Source: Desmodesmus armatus (taxonomy: Eukaryota; Chlorophyta; Chlorophyceae; Sphaeropleales; Scenedesmaceae). Taken from it: 64,000 nucleotides of DNA. The position numbers and the translations under genes were made by a program. Positions 10,301-20,800 of this stretch are shown here, in pieces. The stretch is taken from contig VIIQ02000649.1 in the NCBI GenBank assembly GCA_007449985.2, positions 682,001 through 746,000 of the forward strand, in the 5' to 3' direction. The notes below the pieces were generated by a model. That model worked only from the letters and a program-made list of their open reading frames with translations, did no database searches and had not been told where the DNA came from. How positions within the stretch are numbered: position 1 is the first letter of the stretch; every line of letters starts with the position of its first letter.

Positions 10301-13300
10301 CCCTCTCCACACTCCTTCACTGCTGTACTCCTCAAGGGCGCCCCCACAGAGCAGCAGCACTGTGTCCCTTCCGTGCTGTACTACACACCAACTGAGCTTA
10401 ATCACAACCTGCGTGCTGAACGGCGTTTTCAGGGCCTCCCTGCTCGTGGCCTCTTCAAATGCCTCAACAGATGGTTGTTGCTGCTGTTTGCCCTTTGCTG
10501 ACCCTCACAATGCGTTTTGCCCTTTGCTGACCCTCACACATGCACCGTTATCACTTTTGTTTACATCCACAGGCGCCCTCTGATGCCGCCGACGCTCGCT
10601 GAGGTTATGGATTGCACCAAAACAAATCGTTGTAGGGGGGGAGGACAGGGGGTTTTATTGCGCCGTTTGGGAGAAAAAGCCCCTGAAAGGGTGTACTGCT
10701 GCCTTTTCTCCCAGCAGGGGCGGCCAACTGGCCCCAGGCCTCTGCAAACACCTTTTCCAATTTACCCATCCACAACTGCAGGGTGCCTGTGGCCTCCACC
10801 TGCCTGGCGCGTCCCCACCAGGGGGTCACCTTATTATTTTAATATATAGGATAGTATATATCGACAGCTAGCTGGTCCTTCCGTAATCGTTTATCATCAC
10901 CTCGGACTGATCATTGCAGCAGTACTGCTAACTTCCGTTTGAGACGAGTGCAAGCGTCGACGGGGCATAATACTGTCAGAGAGTGTTTCTGGACATCAAA
11001 GCAGCGTATTGCAGTTGCGTGCAGAGGCCTGTGGGTGACGAGAAGTGTGCAGCACAACAGCCATCACCACAGCAGCAGCTGGCACAACTGCAAAATGCCA
11101 CCATGACTGTCGGGCTGAAAACCATGTGGTCAGCTTCAATATGTCCTCAGATATACCCAAACCGAGTTTCGGCCACAGCAAGCCCCTGGTGGCTGTGAAA
11201 CTGCAATACCATCCCTCCCCCTTAAGGTTAAGCTTGAACCCCAACATCAACCCCACAGACCCTGGCAGGCTGACGGGGATGAGCATTTACATCCTAAGCT
11301 GCACCCCTGACGTCTGACGACAGCAGCATCACCTGGAAACGGAGCCGCTAGTGTTGCTTTCTGTGGGACAGCATGACAAGCAACACCAGCCTCGGATATC
11401 AAGTTGCGTCCAGCCATTTCGCGGTCAGTCCACGGCTGCACCCGTGGATTGGGCGTGACACGGTGCGACGTACTTGGTGTCCCAAGCCGGCCTGCTGCAT
11501 GCCATGCTGTCCCTCAACAGCAAGACAGGTGGCTTCTCTCAGGCTCGGTTGCGTAAAGTATCAGAGCTGGTGTGCAGCTGACTGCTTTGAGTGCATACTA
11601 ACCTGCAGTGCCTTTTCAATTCCTGCAAAGGCAACATCGATTGCAACAGGGGTAGAGGCAGGCACTTTAGCGTAATGGGTAGCAACGGGGGCGAACTGTT
11701 GTTGATTGCTCACCAGGGTCCTCCCTGATGACATACGTGGGTTCAGTCCACGCCCCTGGCAATCTCACAGTGGGCTACGTAGCGCGCATGCGATTACATC
11801 ACCACTAACATGGGAGTAGAGTCACATGTTGTGCTCTTGGGGACAGCTTGGCATGCAACACACAGGCCTCGGAGATGCAGCTGCGCCGCAATTTGTGGCG
11901 GTCCGTCCACGGTTGCCCCGTGGAGCGAGCGCGGCACGTTGCGGCGTGCTGTGTGTCCCAGGCCGCCCTGTTGCATGCCGTGCTGTCCCTCAAAAGCAAG
12001 ATGGGTGGCTTCTCTCAGGCTCGGATGGTGTTGGCTGGTTGTGCAACTGTTTGTTGGATTGCATGCTTCACGCACTAACCTGCAGCCCCTGCAAAGGCAA
12101 CATCGATTGCAACAGGGGTAGGGGCAGACACATCAGCATAGCCGGGTAGCAGCGTGATTAGGGCCGATGTTCAATGCAGACCTGGGTCCTCCCTAGTGAC
12201 ATAAGTGGGGTTCAGTCTACCGGCCCTGGCAGTCTGAAAAGGGCCGCGTAGCTGCATCGTGTTCATTGTGATCGCATGTGCATGAATGCGACAACATTAC
12301 CCACTGACCTGGAAATGGAGTCACCTGTTCTGCTCTTGTGGGACAGCATTGCATGCTACACACCGGCCTCGGAGGCTAAGTTCCAGTCCCCATTTTGCGG
12401 CCAGTCCATGGCTGCGCCCGTGGAGTGCCCGCGACACGGGGTGGCGTACTTGGCTTCCCAGGCCGGTTTGTTGCATGCATGCTGTCCCATAGGAGCAAAG
12501 ATGTGTGGCTTTCACTTTCACAGGTTCACGGCATGGTGTTACAACTACTTGCGCAGCTGAGTATCCACGCCGGTCCAATGCATGCTGCATGTACGGCCTG
12601 CAAGGGCAGCATTGGTCCCTTAACTCAGTGAAACTGCGAGTTCATAGAACAAGAGCAGTAATGCCACTTGCGCAACGGGCTTCTCCTGCCCAGCTGTTGC
12701 ATGCCAAGCTGTCTCTGTGCAACCCCCCAGGCTCTATGGGACGCTGACCGCGTTGGTTTTGCAGAAGTGCACCTCAACTTTGTCTGTTGTAAGCCGCGCA
12801 GATCAAGCCACGGCAGCACATGCTCCACTCTGTGCAAGTCAGCGGTGGGCCTGGCAGTTTTTGAGCCAGACATGCCGTTTTTGAGCCAGACATGCTCAAT
12901 CAACTGACTCACTCTATCAGCTGCTTGGCTTGTGCATGTGCCCTGACCTGGCTGGCTAGCTGATCAATTGACCAAATTACTGATCGTACCGGGTTGCCAA
13001 CTTACCGACTGACTTTTTTTGTTTTTGGTTTTACCAGGGGGGGCGTAATCGACTGACTGCCACAGTGATTCAAATTCAAAAGGACTCTGATTGGTTGACC
13101 GATGGACTACATGCCTGCCTGAAGTGACCCAACGCCTGATGGTTTGCCCGATAGGCCGCCTGGTCAAGCTGACAACTGCCTAGGTGCCTGCCTACCTGCC
13201 TGTTCAGGTGCAGGAAACAACTGCCTGGCCAAAACCCCATCAACAGGCTGTTGGCTGAGTGACACACTGTCAGGCTGACTGATTGCTGGACCGCCTGCCT

Positions 13301-15191
13301 GGGCGCCTGTTGACCTACATGTGTACCTGCCTGTCTGTGTAGGTGCAGTATGTGACCATTGCTGGCACCTTTGTGAAGGGAGCCAAGCCTACCTGCCGGG
13401 AGGGCACGCTGCTGCAGAAGTTTGCAGGAGCAGGGTACAAGCAGGTGAGACAACCAACCCCCGCAGTCCAAAGCTTCAAATACGATTCACAACTATGTGA
13501 GCTCCAAAAGCCTTCGTGTCAGGGTCAGACTGTCAGATTGCATGTCACAGTCCCGCTGCAGTGATCCAGCTGAGAGGCAGGGGCCCTTTGCGGTTTGGGG
13601 GTTCCCCCCCTCTGATCTGAGGATGCCTCGGTGGCCCCTGGCTGTGGTGTTGTTGCTCTATGCGCCTAGTTTGGCTCCAGAAAGGGCGGTCAGGCGTGGC
13701 CCTGACCCAGTTTGGTAGTAGCAGTCGGCAGTAGGCAGTAGCAGCAGTAGCATCAGCAAGCAGTCAAGGGACCTCCTTGCCTATGGCTTGAGCAACAGCG
13801 CGCTAGCAGCAGAGCTGTCTTTGAAAGCAGAAACCGCACAAAGACTTCACACTAGCAAAACGGGGTGCAGTCAGCACATAGAAACAGCTGACACGCTGAC
13901 ACATTCAGTGTGTATGTGTAGATTTTGAACCTTCAAGAACTCGTTTATCATAACCAGTGTGGCTGTTGCATATGCTCCTGTGTGCAGGTGTGTGGTGATG
14001 CTGAGGTGTGGGGTGACTTCATCGTCCCGGTGGCATCAGCTCACCTTGAAGGGGCAACCAACGTCAACATTGACGACTGCTTCCACTCACCACTAGGTCA
14101 CCAACTCATGGGACCATGGTAAGTGAGGGGACCAGGGTGCAAGGCAGCAGGGCGTTGGGGGGGGGGGGGAAGGGGGCCAGCTATGGATGCACAGCACTGG
14201 CAGCGGTAGCATTGGCGGCAGCTTTCCCCCTCAGAAGGTGCAGGAAAGGAGGGGGCGGGGAGGCGAGCAGAGAGATGTGTCGGAGAGGACAGACGGAGGC
14301 CAGACTCATTCACATCTGCAACATTGACGACTGCTTCCACTCAAACCTAGGCCACCAACTCATGGGACCATGGTGAGCGTTGGACCCGTTTGGGGGAGGG
14401 GGGCAGTGTGTGTGTTGGCGGGGGAGGGGGGGGCAGTGTGTGTATATGGGGGAGCTGAGGGGGGGGGGGTGTTCACTGGGGGTGCGGAGTCAACACTGAC
14501 GACTGCTTCCACTCACCACTAGGCCACCGACTCATGGGACCATGGTGAGCAATGGACATGTTTGGGCGGGGGTGTTGGGTGTGTAGATGCAGGAAGTGCA
14601 TCCAGCCAATGAATCATCCATCCAACATCGCCACATTCCGAATTTGTGTACAAGTGCGTGTGTTGGCCGGGCGGAGGTAGGGGGGGTAAAGATATCAAAA
14701 CCTTGGTTCTTCCAACCACCGCCTCGTACATGCTGTGCTGTTGCTGTCTTCTCAAAGCACAGCGCGGCTCAAGTTTGACATTTTGTGCTGTTACTGTCTT
14801 CTTGGCGTTCACTGCTGCTTCTGCAGGTACGGCAGCGGCGAGATGGTTGACACTTGGATGCACTGTGAGTCACTGACATGCCCTGACAGCCCCTTCCTGC
14901 CCACACACTGCCCCCTCTTGCCCTCCCCTCCTTTGTCCCCCCCCCCCCGGTAGGTACGGCAGCGGCGAGATGGTTGACACATGGATGCACTGGGTGACTG
15001 ATGAGTGTGACAGACTGGTGCCAGGGCGCCAGGAGCAGCACACCACGGCAGCAGCAGCAGCAGCACTAGTGACACCAGCAGCAGCGGCAGCACTAGTGAC
15101 ACCAGCAGCGGCTGCAGTGGTGCTGAAGAGCAGCAGCGGCAGTGGGCGCGGCCCTGTGGCCCCCACAACACCTTCCGGCAGCATTGCTTAG
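4327..15191 (+). CDS. Alpha/beta hydrolase, plant PGAP1-like family (369 aa)
   Basis: Six exons: 4327-4614, 5323-5555, 7117-7234, 13343-13444, 13988-14118, 14954-15191 (stop TAG); the sum is exactly 370 codons. It is a serine hydrolase of the alpha/beta fold, similar to plant and cyanobacterial proteins often labelled PGAP1-like or lipase, usually plastid-targeted; the substrate is unknown. Landmarks: [13 protein letters not shown] (strand and oxyanion region, residues ~68-80), [16 protein letters not shown], nucleophile elbow LLCHSAGGW with Ser ~154, [33 protein letters not shown], and DDCFHSP with the likely catalytic His ~280; then [14 protein letters not shown] and a Thr/Ala tail. The first Gly of GxSxG is Cys here. 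A TAG lies in frame immediately upstream of the chosen ATG; a short N-terminal extension could serve as transit peptide. Introns include a 6.1-kb one with satellite DNA and many exon echoes. Confidence 0.92.
4912..5201 (+). repeat. Two echoes of the 5' edge of hydrolase exon 2
   Basis: CAGGTGGGCCGTACAGACTG...CTCCCCCTCCAC with its acceptor occurs at 4912-4980 and 5132-5201, before the true exon 2 at 5323. The intervals share intron sequence (CACCCCAGCAGCA, AACACACGTATCC-like) and each copy follows a C-rich tract. Copies change TGCAAGGGC to TGCACAGGC and lose the frame. Confidence 0.85.
5083..5126 (+). repeat. Compound poly-C tract
   Basis: Two long C runs separated by GGCGCGCTCCC lie directly before an echo acceptor. 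Similar C runs occur at about 1271-1292, 5307-5320, 5641-5659 and 5755-5779. Confidence 0.85.
6140..6460 (+). repeat. 134-bp tandem repeat carrying an echo of the exon 2 end
   Basis: AGGCATGTTGGGGGCTGGGG and following bases recur with a 134-bp period (GTGTTT at 6181, 6315, 6449). Two units contain TTTGGGAGTGTGGCACCACA..GAGTGATAGATGG, a decayed version of the exon 2 end and donor at 5531-5561. Confidence 0.8.
6866..6935 (+). repeat. Echo of the 5' edge of hydrolase exon 3
   Basis: TACCACCATGGGCTCCCCGC ... CCCCAGCAGCAGCAGGTCTG resembles the exon 3 start (7117-7165, [13 protein letters not shown]) with a C run inserted. A fainter match sits at 5712-5745. The true exon is recognised by correct phase and a GTAAGG donor. 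Confidence 0.65.
7605..7890 (+). repeat. Two echoes of the 3' edge of hydrolase exon 3
   Basis: Copies of GCTGGAGTGGTGCCAGGACG..CACCCAGAG lie at about 7605-7680 and 7821-7890. The donor GTAAGG of the true exon (7235) has become ACGAAG and GCCAAA in the copies, so neither can splice. Confidence 0.8.
9640..11220. other. ~1.6-kb unrelated block interrupting the satellite
   Basis: Between anchors 9574 and 11254 the 484-bp pattern and the hairpin are absent; this looks like an insertion into the array. On the plus strand 10275-10480 reads as a protein-like stretch ([40 protein letters not shown]), framed by a possible CAG acceptor at 10274; I do not recognise it. No terminal repeats were found by eye. 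Confidence 0.45.
10275..10480 (+). pseudogene. Unrecognised protein-like fragment in the intron
   Basis: An open stretch of about 68 codons with balanced composition ([20 protein letters not shown]...[13 protein letters not shown]) stands out from its surroundings. It lies between a possible acceptor (CCACAG) and GCCTCAACAG. It could be a remnant of a transposon or retrocopy, or chance. Confidence 0.25.
14312..14552 (+). repeat. Two echoes of the 3' edge of hydrolase exon 5
   Basis: ATTGACGACTGCTTCCACTC..CTAGGxCACCxACTCATGG with the donor recurs at 14312-14378 and 14491-14552, after the true exon 13988-14118. The copies are separated by G-rich, TGTGTG-rich sequence. Both keep GGTGAGC, so they could compete as donors. 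Confidence 0.85.
14582..14655 (+). repeat. Dispersed repeat, copy 1
   Basis: GTAGATGCAGGAAGTGCATC..CAGCCAATGAATCATCCATCC..ACATTCCGAA is shared with 50335-50370 and 51147-51210 in SAC9 introns. Confidence 0.7.
14827..14868 (+). repeat. Echo of the 5' edge of hydrolase exon 6
   Basis: GTACGGCAGCGGCGAGATGG..TTGGATGCACT with a CTGCAG acceptor duplicates 14954-14996. In the echo the codons run into GTGAGTCACTGA; only the second copy continues in frame to the C-terminus. Confidence 0.85.
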
Positions 15192-17859
15192 GACTTGTTG
15201 CCTTCTTGTGCTGATGCTGCACCTTAGGGTTTAGGGAAACCCTAAACCCTAGCATTGGTGCAGATGAATCGGAGGCCACACTTCTGCGATTGGTCGTCAC
15301 AGTGAAGAGTATGAAGGCGTGTCGATGGCATGTCCCTGCACGAGGCGTGTTTGTACACTGTCCCCTGTATTAACCGACTGCCGGTGTGACATTACACATC
15401 CGGTGTACATGTCACACTTGCGTGCAGCTGCACAATCTGCAGATTGTGGGCCAGTCCTGCATTGCTGGTACTGGGGTTCGCCTGGGGCCCAGGCAGCCAA
15501 TCATCTGGCAACCCAGGCGGCGTCTTTGGTGTGATTGGTGGATGGGTATGCGTCCTGTACTGTACTGTGGTAGTTGGGGGAGTGGGTCTGTACAGTACAG
15601 CACTGGATCCTCTGCTGGGCCAGGAATTGGGCCCCTAGGGGGGTCTGTGGAGGGGTGGCGATGCTGCTTCCAGGCTGCTTCGGGGCAGCCTCTTGGATGC
15701 ATGTACCTCATGCATATGCAGTAGCAGTAGCAGCCTTTGCTCTGCTGGCCTTGGATTGCCTGCATGCTGTGCGTCCCAGCCACGCATAAGTGCATCTGCA
15801 GCTGTAGCAAGAGCAGGCTGTGCTCTGATGGTGTACTTGGCCTGCCAGCATGTGCTGTGAGCCTTAGCCAACATTCATGCATGCATGTGTGCAGTACTGT
15901 TTCTGACGCCACAGACCGAAGTCACACAGGTCACAGGTCAAAGCAGCAAGGGGAGCATGAGGGCCGGGGCCTTATCTTTGAGGCGTCGGGTGTATCTTTT
16001 GTGTGTATGTGGTGCAGTCAGTGCTGACCTATGGTGGGATGCGGAACAACTAGTGCTTGGACCGGTGGAAGATAAAGACCCCAGGTGGGCGGTCGCTGCA
16101 CTATTGTCTGACTGGTTGTGTCAGTCAGGTTGTTGGTCCAAACAGAGTGCTATTGGAAGGGCTGCAGTCAGCAATACTTGGCTGTGTTTTGGGGATTCTC
16201 TAGAGCCCCCTGGGTGCGCGGTAGTGTTGTGTATGGTTGGTGGGGTGAGGTGGTAGGATCTGCATGTTGGTGTGGTTGGAAAAAGCGGTCGCCCTTTTTC
16301 AAATCTTGCAGTGGAGCACACTGTAACTGCTTTTGTGATGGGGATGCAACATAAGCTACTGTCGCGTCCAGCGATTGGTACTGTTTTGTACTGGCCGGGT
16401 TATCATATCAGTCAATTCATCTGTCAACAACACACTTGACTACAATGTACCTGACTGGTCAACTCTCAACACAGACAAACCGCCCTAGCAACTAGCCTGC
16501 CAACAACACACATAAGCTGAACAAAGGCTGAACAAAAGGCCAACTCCCAATGGGTGCTTTTCCGCTCCACTCACGTCTCCTCCAGATCTCACTTAAAACT
16601 CTGCCTGACCACACAATAACTTACATGCATTGGATACAGACAAGCTGATGCCCACTGCCCCAGGATCACCCAACCTGAGTATGCCCCTGTCCAATCAGCA
16701 GTGAGTTCCCTTGTGGCCTGCCACGCCACTCCCTACCACCTGGCGGCTGCATGCATCTGAACAGCTCACTACTAGTATGGCATACGGCGGTGCGCTTGCA
16801 ATCATCAGTGGCCTCATGCCCAGGAGGCTAATCAGAAGCCGGTCCAAAGCGCACACAAGCACGCCGGCAGTCAAGGCCAGCAGCAGTTGTCGCGGCAATG
16901 GCATTTCTGCGAAACCCATGCAGGGCACAGTAAGTCATATGACTTGGCCGTGCCAGATTCGTGAGACAGGAGTCTCACCCGGCTCCTAGAAAGGCTGCCA
17001 GGCACAGCCCAGTTGCCAACTTCAGTGAACGTAGGTGGTACGAGCAGCAACAGCAGCACCACCACACGTCCTCTGGTATTACCCGTTCTGCATGACTACA
17101 GCAACCTTGCACTGGCAGTGGGGCAAAGGCGCAAGGTCGCACTGCTGCACATGCAGCGGCACGTCCATTGCTGCAAACATAACCTCACATACATGTCCCT
17201 CAGCTACTGCTATTGTTTGCTGCACTTCCTGTAATGCCAGGTCTCAGTTTCAATGGCAGCGCCCATAAGCAGCAACTGCACAATCATGCACAGAGCCGCC
17301 GCAGCAGCAAACCCATGTCGCTGCTGTTTTTGCTCGTGCATGAGTTTGGGCTGCTGCAGCTGCTCAACAACTGCAGCAGGTGCCCGGGGGTTGAACCCGC
17401 TGACAGGCAGCCATGCCTCGTGCATGAGGGCAACAGCAGAGTGATCAACCTCAACATCAACAGAAAGCTCCACATCTTCACCATCATCAACAGCATGCTG
17501 CAAATGCAGGCTTGGTGCAGCAACAGTCAAAGCTGGAAGCCATGTGTGGACACCCCCACCGCAGCCTACATAATTGCACATCGACGCTACACTACACTAT
17601 ACTACACTATACTACACTACAGAAACCAAACCACACACGCTGCACTACACCAGCAGTGCCGCATACTGTTCAACAACTGATTGGCCAGGCCAGTGGAGTC
17701 CCGCCCATCCCCATTCCCATTCCCTTCTCCGGCCACCAGACCAAACCTCCCTGCCAAGAGCAACACAAACCACACTCAGCGGAACCTTCAGATTCCTCGG
17801 TGCAACCCACGAACACCCCTCGTCGGTGCGGTTTCACATGGCCAGCTCAGTTTTTGACC
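15192..17859. other. Convergent intergenic region without a recognisable gene
   Basis: The stretch lies between the 3' ends of the hydrolase (+) and the GulLO-like gene (-). Besides the telomere-like motif it contains a small inverted repeat (CTGTACTGTACTGT at 15554 against ACAGTACAGC near 15593) and an ACTACACTAT-type microsatellite at about 17586-17627. Open frames here are short and overlap on both strands; none shows family motifs. Confidence 0.6.
15226..15252. repeat. Interstitial telomere-like palindrome
   Basis: AGGGTTTAGGG is followed directly by AAACCCTAAACCCT: two plant/algal-type telomere repeats (TTTAGGG) head to head, 35 bases after the hydrolase stop codon. Confidence 0.75.
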
Positions 17860-20800
17860 TCAAGGTGGCAGGCACACCTTGTAGGGTGGCAGGGTTGCAG
17901 GTGCAGTCCTGCACTTGAATGCCACACCGGTCGCAGTGACCCCACAATCGACATCGCTTGTGCAGAAGCACGCCATCTCGTTGCTACAGCCTGCATACTG
18001 TGGGCTCTGTTCTCCACCAGAGATGAGGGAGGACAGCAGGCCTGTCTCAAAGAGCTTTGCTGGGTCGTATTTGTCCTGAAGCTTCAGCTGGAGGTGGAAG
18101 TGAGGGAAGAGGTCCCGGATGGGGCAAGCGGTAGAGGTGTACACGCGCTTCCACATCTTGCCGTAATGGGGCCGGGCACCGTACCTGCGGCAAGGCGGCA
18201 ACAGGGGGGAGGGGGGGGGGGCAGACACGTGTGGGTCACTCTTAGAGAGGCAACCAGCAGCAAAAGTCTTGGGCGGACAGCCTTCTGCCATGGTGATAGA
18301 TCGAAAAAAGTAATAGTTGCGCATGGCAAACACAGGTGTCCGGAACCGCACTCGCAAACCGTGTGACTTTGGACCCGCCTGACGATGAAACGCTTTAGCA
18401 CAAAGCGCATGCGGCACTTACTTGCACACCATCAGCTGTTCAAAAGCCTCCTGAAGACCCGCCAGCTTCTTCTCAACACGGCCGGGAGGGTCGGGCACAA
18501 AACCCACGGGTCCCAGTAGGTTGGGCCTGAAGATTGCGAGCTCCACCCACATGAACTTCTCCGAAGGTGCTCCGGAAGCAGGTGCGATCAGGTCCGGCGT
18601 GGAGCCACCGGGCCGGAGCTGTATGAACGACGGAGACCAGCATTGTCCTCCGAAAGGTACGAGGGCGCGAATATCCGCGAGAACGCTGCGTAGGTCCTTG
18701 AGCGGGACTGCGAACTCGGCTTCTTCGATAGAGAAGGAAGGCAGCCCCGCTGCGCTGATCACCTGCAAAGCACGGGGTTCGAAGAAGCAGCTGCCCGCAG
18801 CAGGGGCGCCAGTCGTTGGCGACGCCGGCCTGTTGCAGTCGGAACCCTGCAGTAGAATGACATTGAACACCGGCGAGTGAGTGCGATTGGCAGTGCGTGT
18901 GGAGAGACAACACCCACCAGTTGAAAAGTCAGGGAAACGCACATATGGACACCAGCCCAAGCCAAAACTGTTGCACCCATGTCCGCAGGATTGTCGTAAT
19001 GTGGGGCACGGACAGGCTTGCGGACAGGCTTGCGACATGGCTGCACCTGCAGGTTGTTGGTCAACGCTGTGGCGTTGTCTCTTGATACGGTAGTGGCTGC
19101 GCTGTTGCCGACGAACGCCAACTTCAAGTCCGTCAAGAAGGCCCCAAGTGCGGGGCAGAGCTCGGGAGGGGCTTGATCAAAGGTGATGGCTGCCAGGGCT
19201 TGAGCTTGCTGAACGAGGAACCTGCAGCCAGGCGCAGCGGCATGCAACGGCTGAGCGCATAGATGGCGAATTCAGAATTTTCCTTCTCAGGCCTAACAAA
19301 CAACTACCGCAGCATTGAACACCTCACATTCCAGGCGTGCCCACCCCATGCATGAGTGCTGGAATGTCCATATGTGGTTGCGCAACCATATGCATGCATG
19401 GAGCTGCAAACATGCGTCAATGCATCTGCTCTGTTGACAGCGAGTGTCACAGGACCCCTTGGAGAGACAGGGGAGCTTTGGGATCGGGGCACCCATGACG
19501 CCCACTGGCTTTGCATGTGCTCTGCTGCTGTGCAGCCTAGCAGTCCTACGTTCTTGTCAGTTAGTGCCTGTTTCTGTTCGGTTCTGATTGCTGTGCAGTC
19601 ACTGCATCACGTCCCTGCACTCAGCCTGACAACAGTCACTTTGCAGCTGAATAGCCGCTATCGGACTTACTGGTCAGTTTCGGGCTTGACTGCGCCTGCG
19701 CGTGTGGGCAGGATCGTTGTGTCGAGGGGGTCTGATGCTGTTGACTTGGGCACCTCCTCCCACACTCGTTACTTCACAAGGTTGAGGTCAGGCCTCCAGG
19801 ACACATACATCCGGCCGTCATAACGGTGCTGGAAAGCAGCAGAGAAAACAGCAACAAAGAGTGAGGTCACATGTGGTTCATGCAGACGACTGCAAATAGC
19901 ATACAGGATGGACGGGATGAAAGAAGGGGAACAAGGCCTGGTGCGGGGGGGGGGGGGGGGCACTTTGCTAACAACTATCATGAAAAGGTGTGCAGTCGGG
20001 TGTGCACATGCCAACCATACACCAAAAGGAGGATGGCAGGAGACAGAACTTGCCGTTTGCAAGGTGGCACGGCATGATGCTAGTCGGCGTCACACGGTTG
20101 ACTCAATGGGCCAGCGCGACCTACATGTCACGCTGATCAAACCAACAGAGCCAGCAAGGACAGCAGACATATCCTGTGTGCGCAGCATTGGACCAACTGT
20201 ACAGGCTGGCACCACTCAAATCGACCAGTGCTGGTTGCTTGCGAGTCCCTGCTGCCTCTAGTGCTAGGGTAGGGGCCAGGGTTTCAGTCGGCTTGGTTCT
20301 GAAGCGGTGACCCCCCCCCCCCAAACAAAGCCCAGCTATAACCATCCCCACACTCACGATCATGTCGAATAGCTCGTCAGCGATGTCAGTATCGGGTACT
20401 GGACCGACTCCCCACAGCTTGGTTTTCAGTAGCCCTGGCTGCAGCCTGAGAGTGACCTCCGTGATAATGCCTGCATACATACAAAAACAAGTATACAAGA
20501 GAAATGTTGCAAACTTAACAAACACAATCAACACAAGCAGGTTGGAACTTCACTGCACCTGCACCCCAAACCTACAAAACCCACCAACACTGCTTGTGCC
20601 ATGTAATGCACAGCAGTAAGACTATGTCGGAAGTAGTCCTGTAAGGTATGACGGAGGAAGACGTCTGTGGAAGCCGCCTCAGGCTGATGAGGGACAGACC
20701 GACCCCCCCCCCCCCGCCCAGCATGCTGCGCAGCAATTCATAGCACAGCACAGCACAGCACAGCACAGCACAGCACAGCACAGCACAGCACAGCACAGCA

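Larger units (their letters stand above)
8100..12600 (+). repeat. Intronic satellite, ~484-bp units each with a long hairpin
   Basis: Inside the 6.1-kb hydrolase intron a unit anchored by CAGTCCACCGCCCCTGGCAG recurs at about 8121, 8606, 9090, 9574, then 11254, 11741 and 12210 (spacings 485, 484, 484; then 487, 469). Each complete unit contains, in order: the anchor, AGCTGCACCGTGCTC, an inverted repeat of 170-215 bases, TGGCTTCTCTCAGGCTC, then CATCGATTGCAACAGGGG. The hairpins lie at about 8226-8400, 8708-8890, 9190-9405, 11350-11535, 11826-12000 and 12335-12500, with arms like GGGACAGCATGGCATGCAAC against GTTGCATGCCATGCTGTCCC. No protein is encoded. The units could be a MITE-derived satellite. 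Confidence 0.85.

Noticed and set aside
8100..12600. CRISPR-like array
   Set aside because: Units of ~484 bp with internal palindromes in a eukaryotic intron; there are no short direct repeats with unique spacers.
14827..14868. Using the first copy as the true exon 6 of the hydrolase
   Set aside because: It reaches a stop (GTGAGTCACTGA) at once, whereas the copy at 14954 continues WMHWVTDE in frame and gives a whole-codon total.
17380..17410. tRNA-like T-arm (GGGTTCAACCCCC on the minus strand)
   Set aside because: No matching acceptor stem, D-arm or anticodon arm at the right distance.
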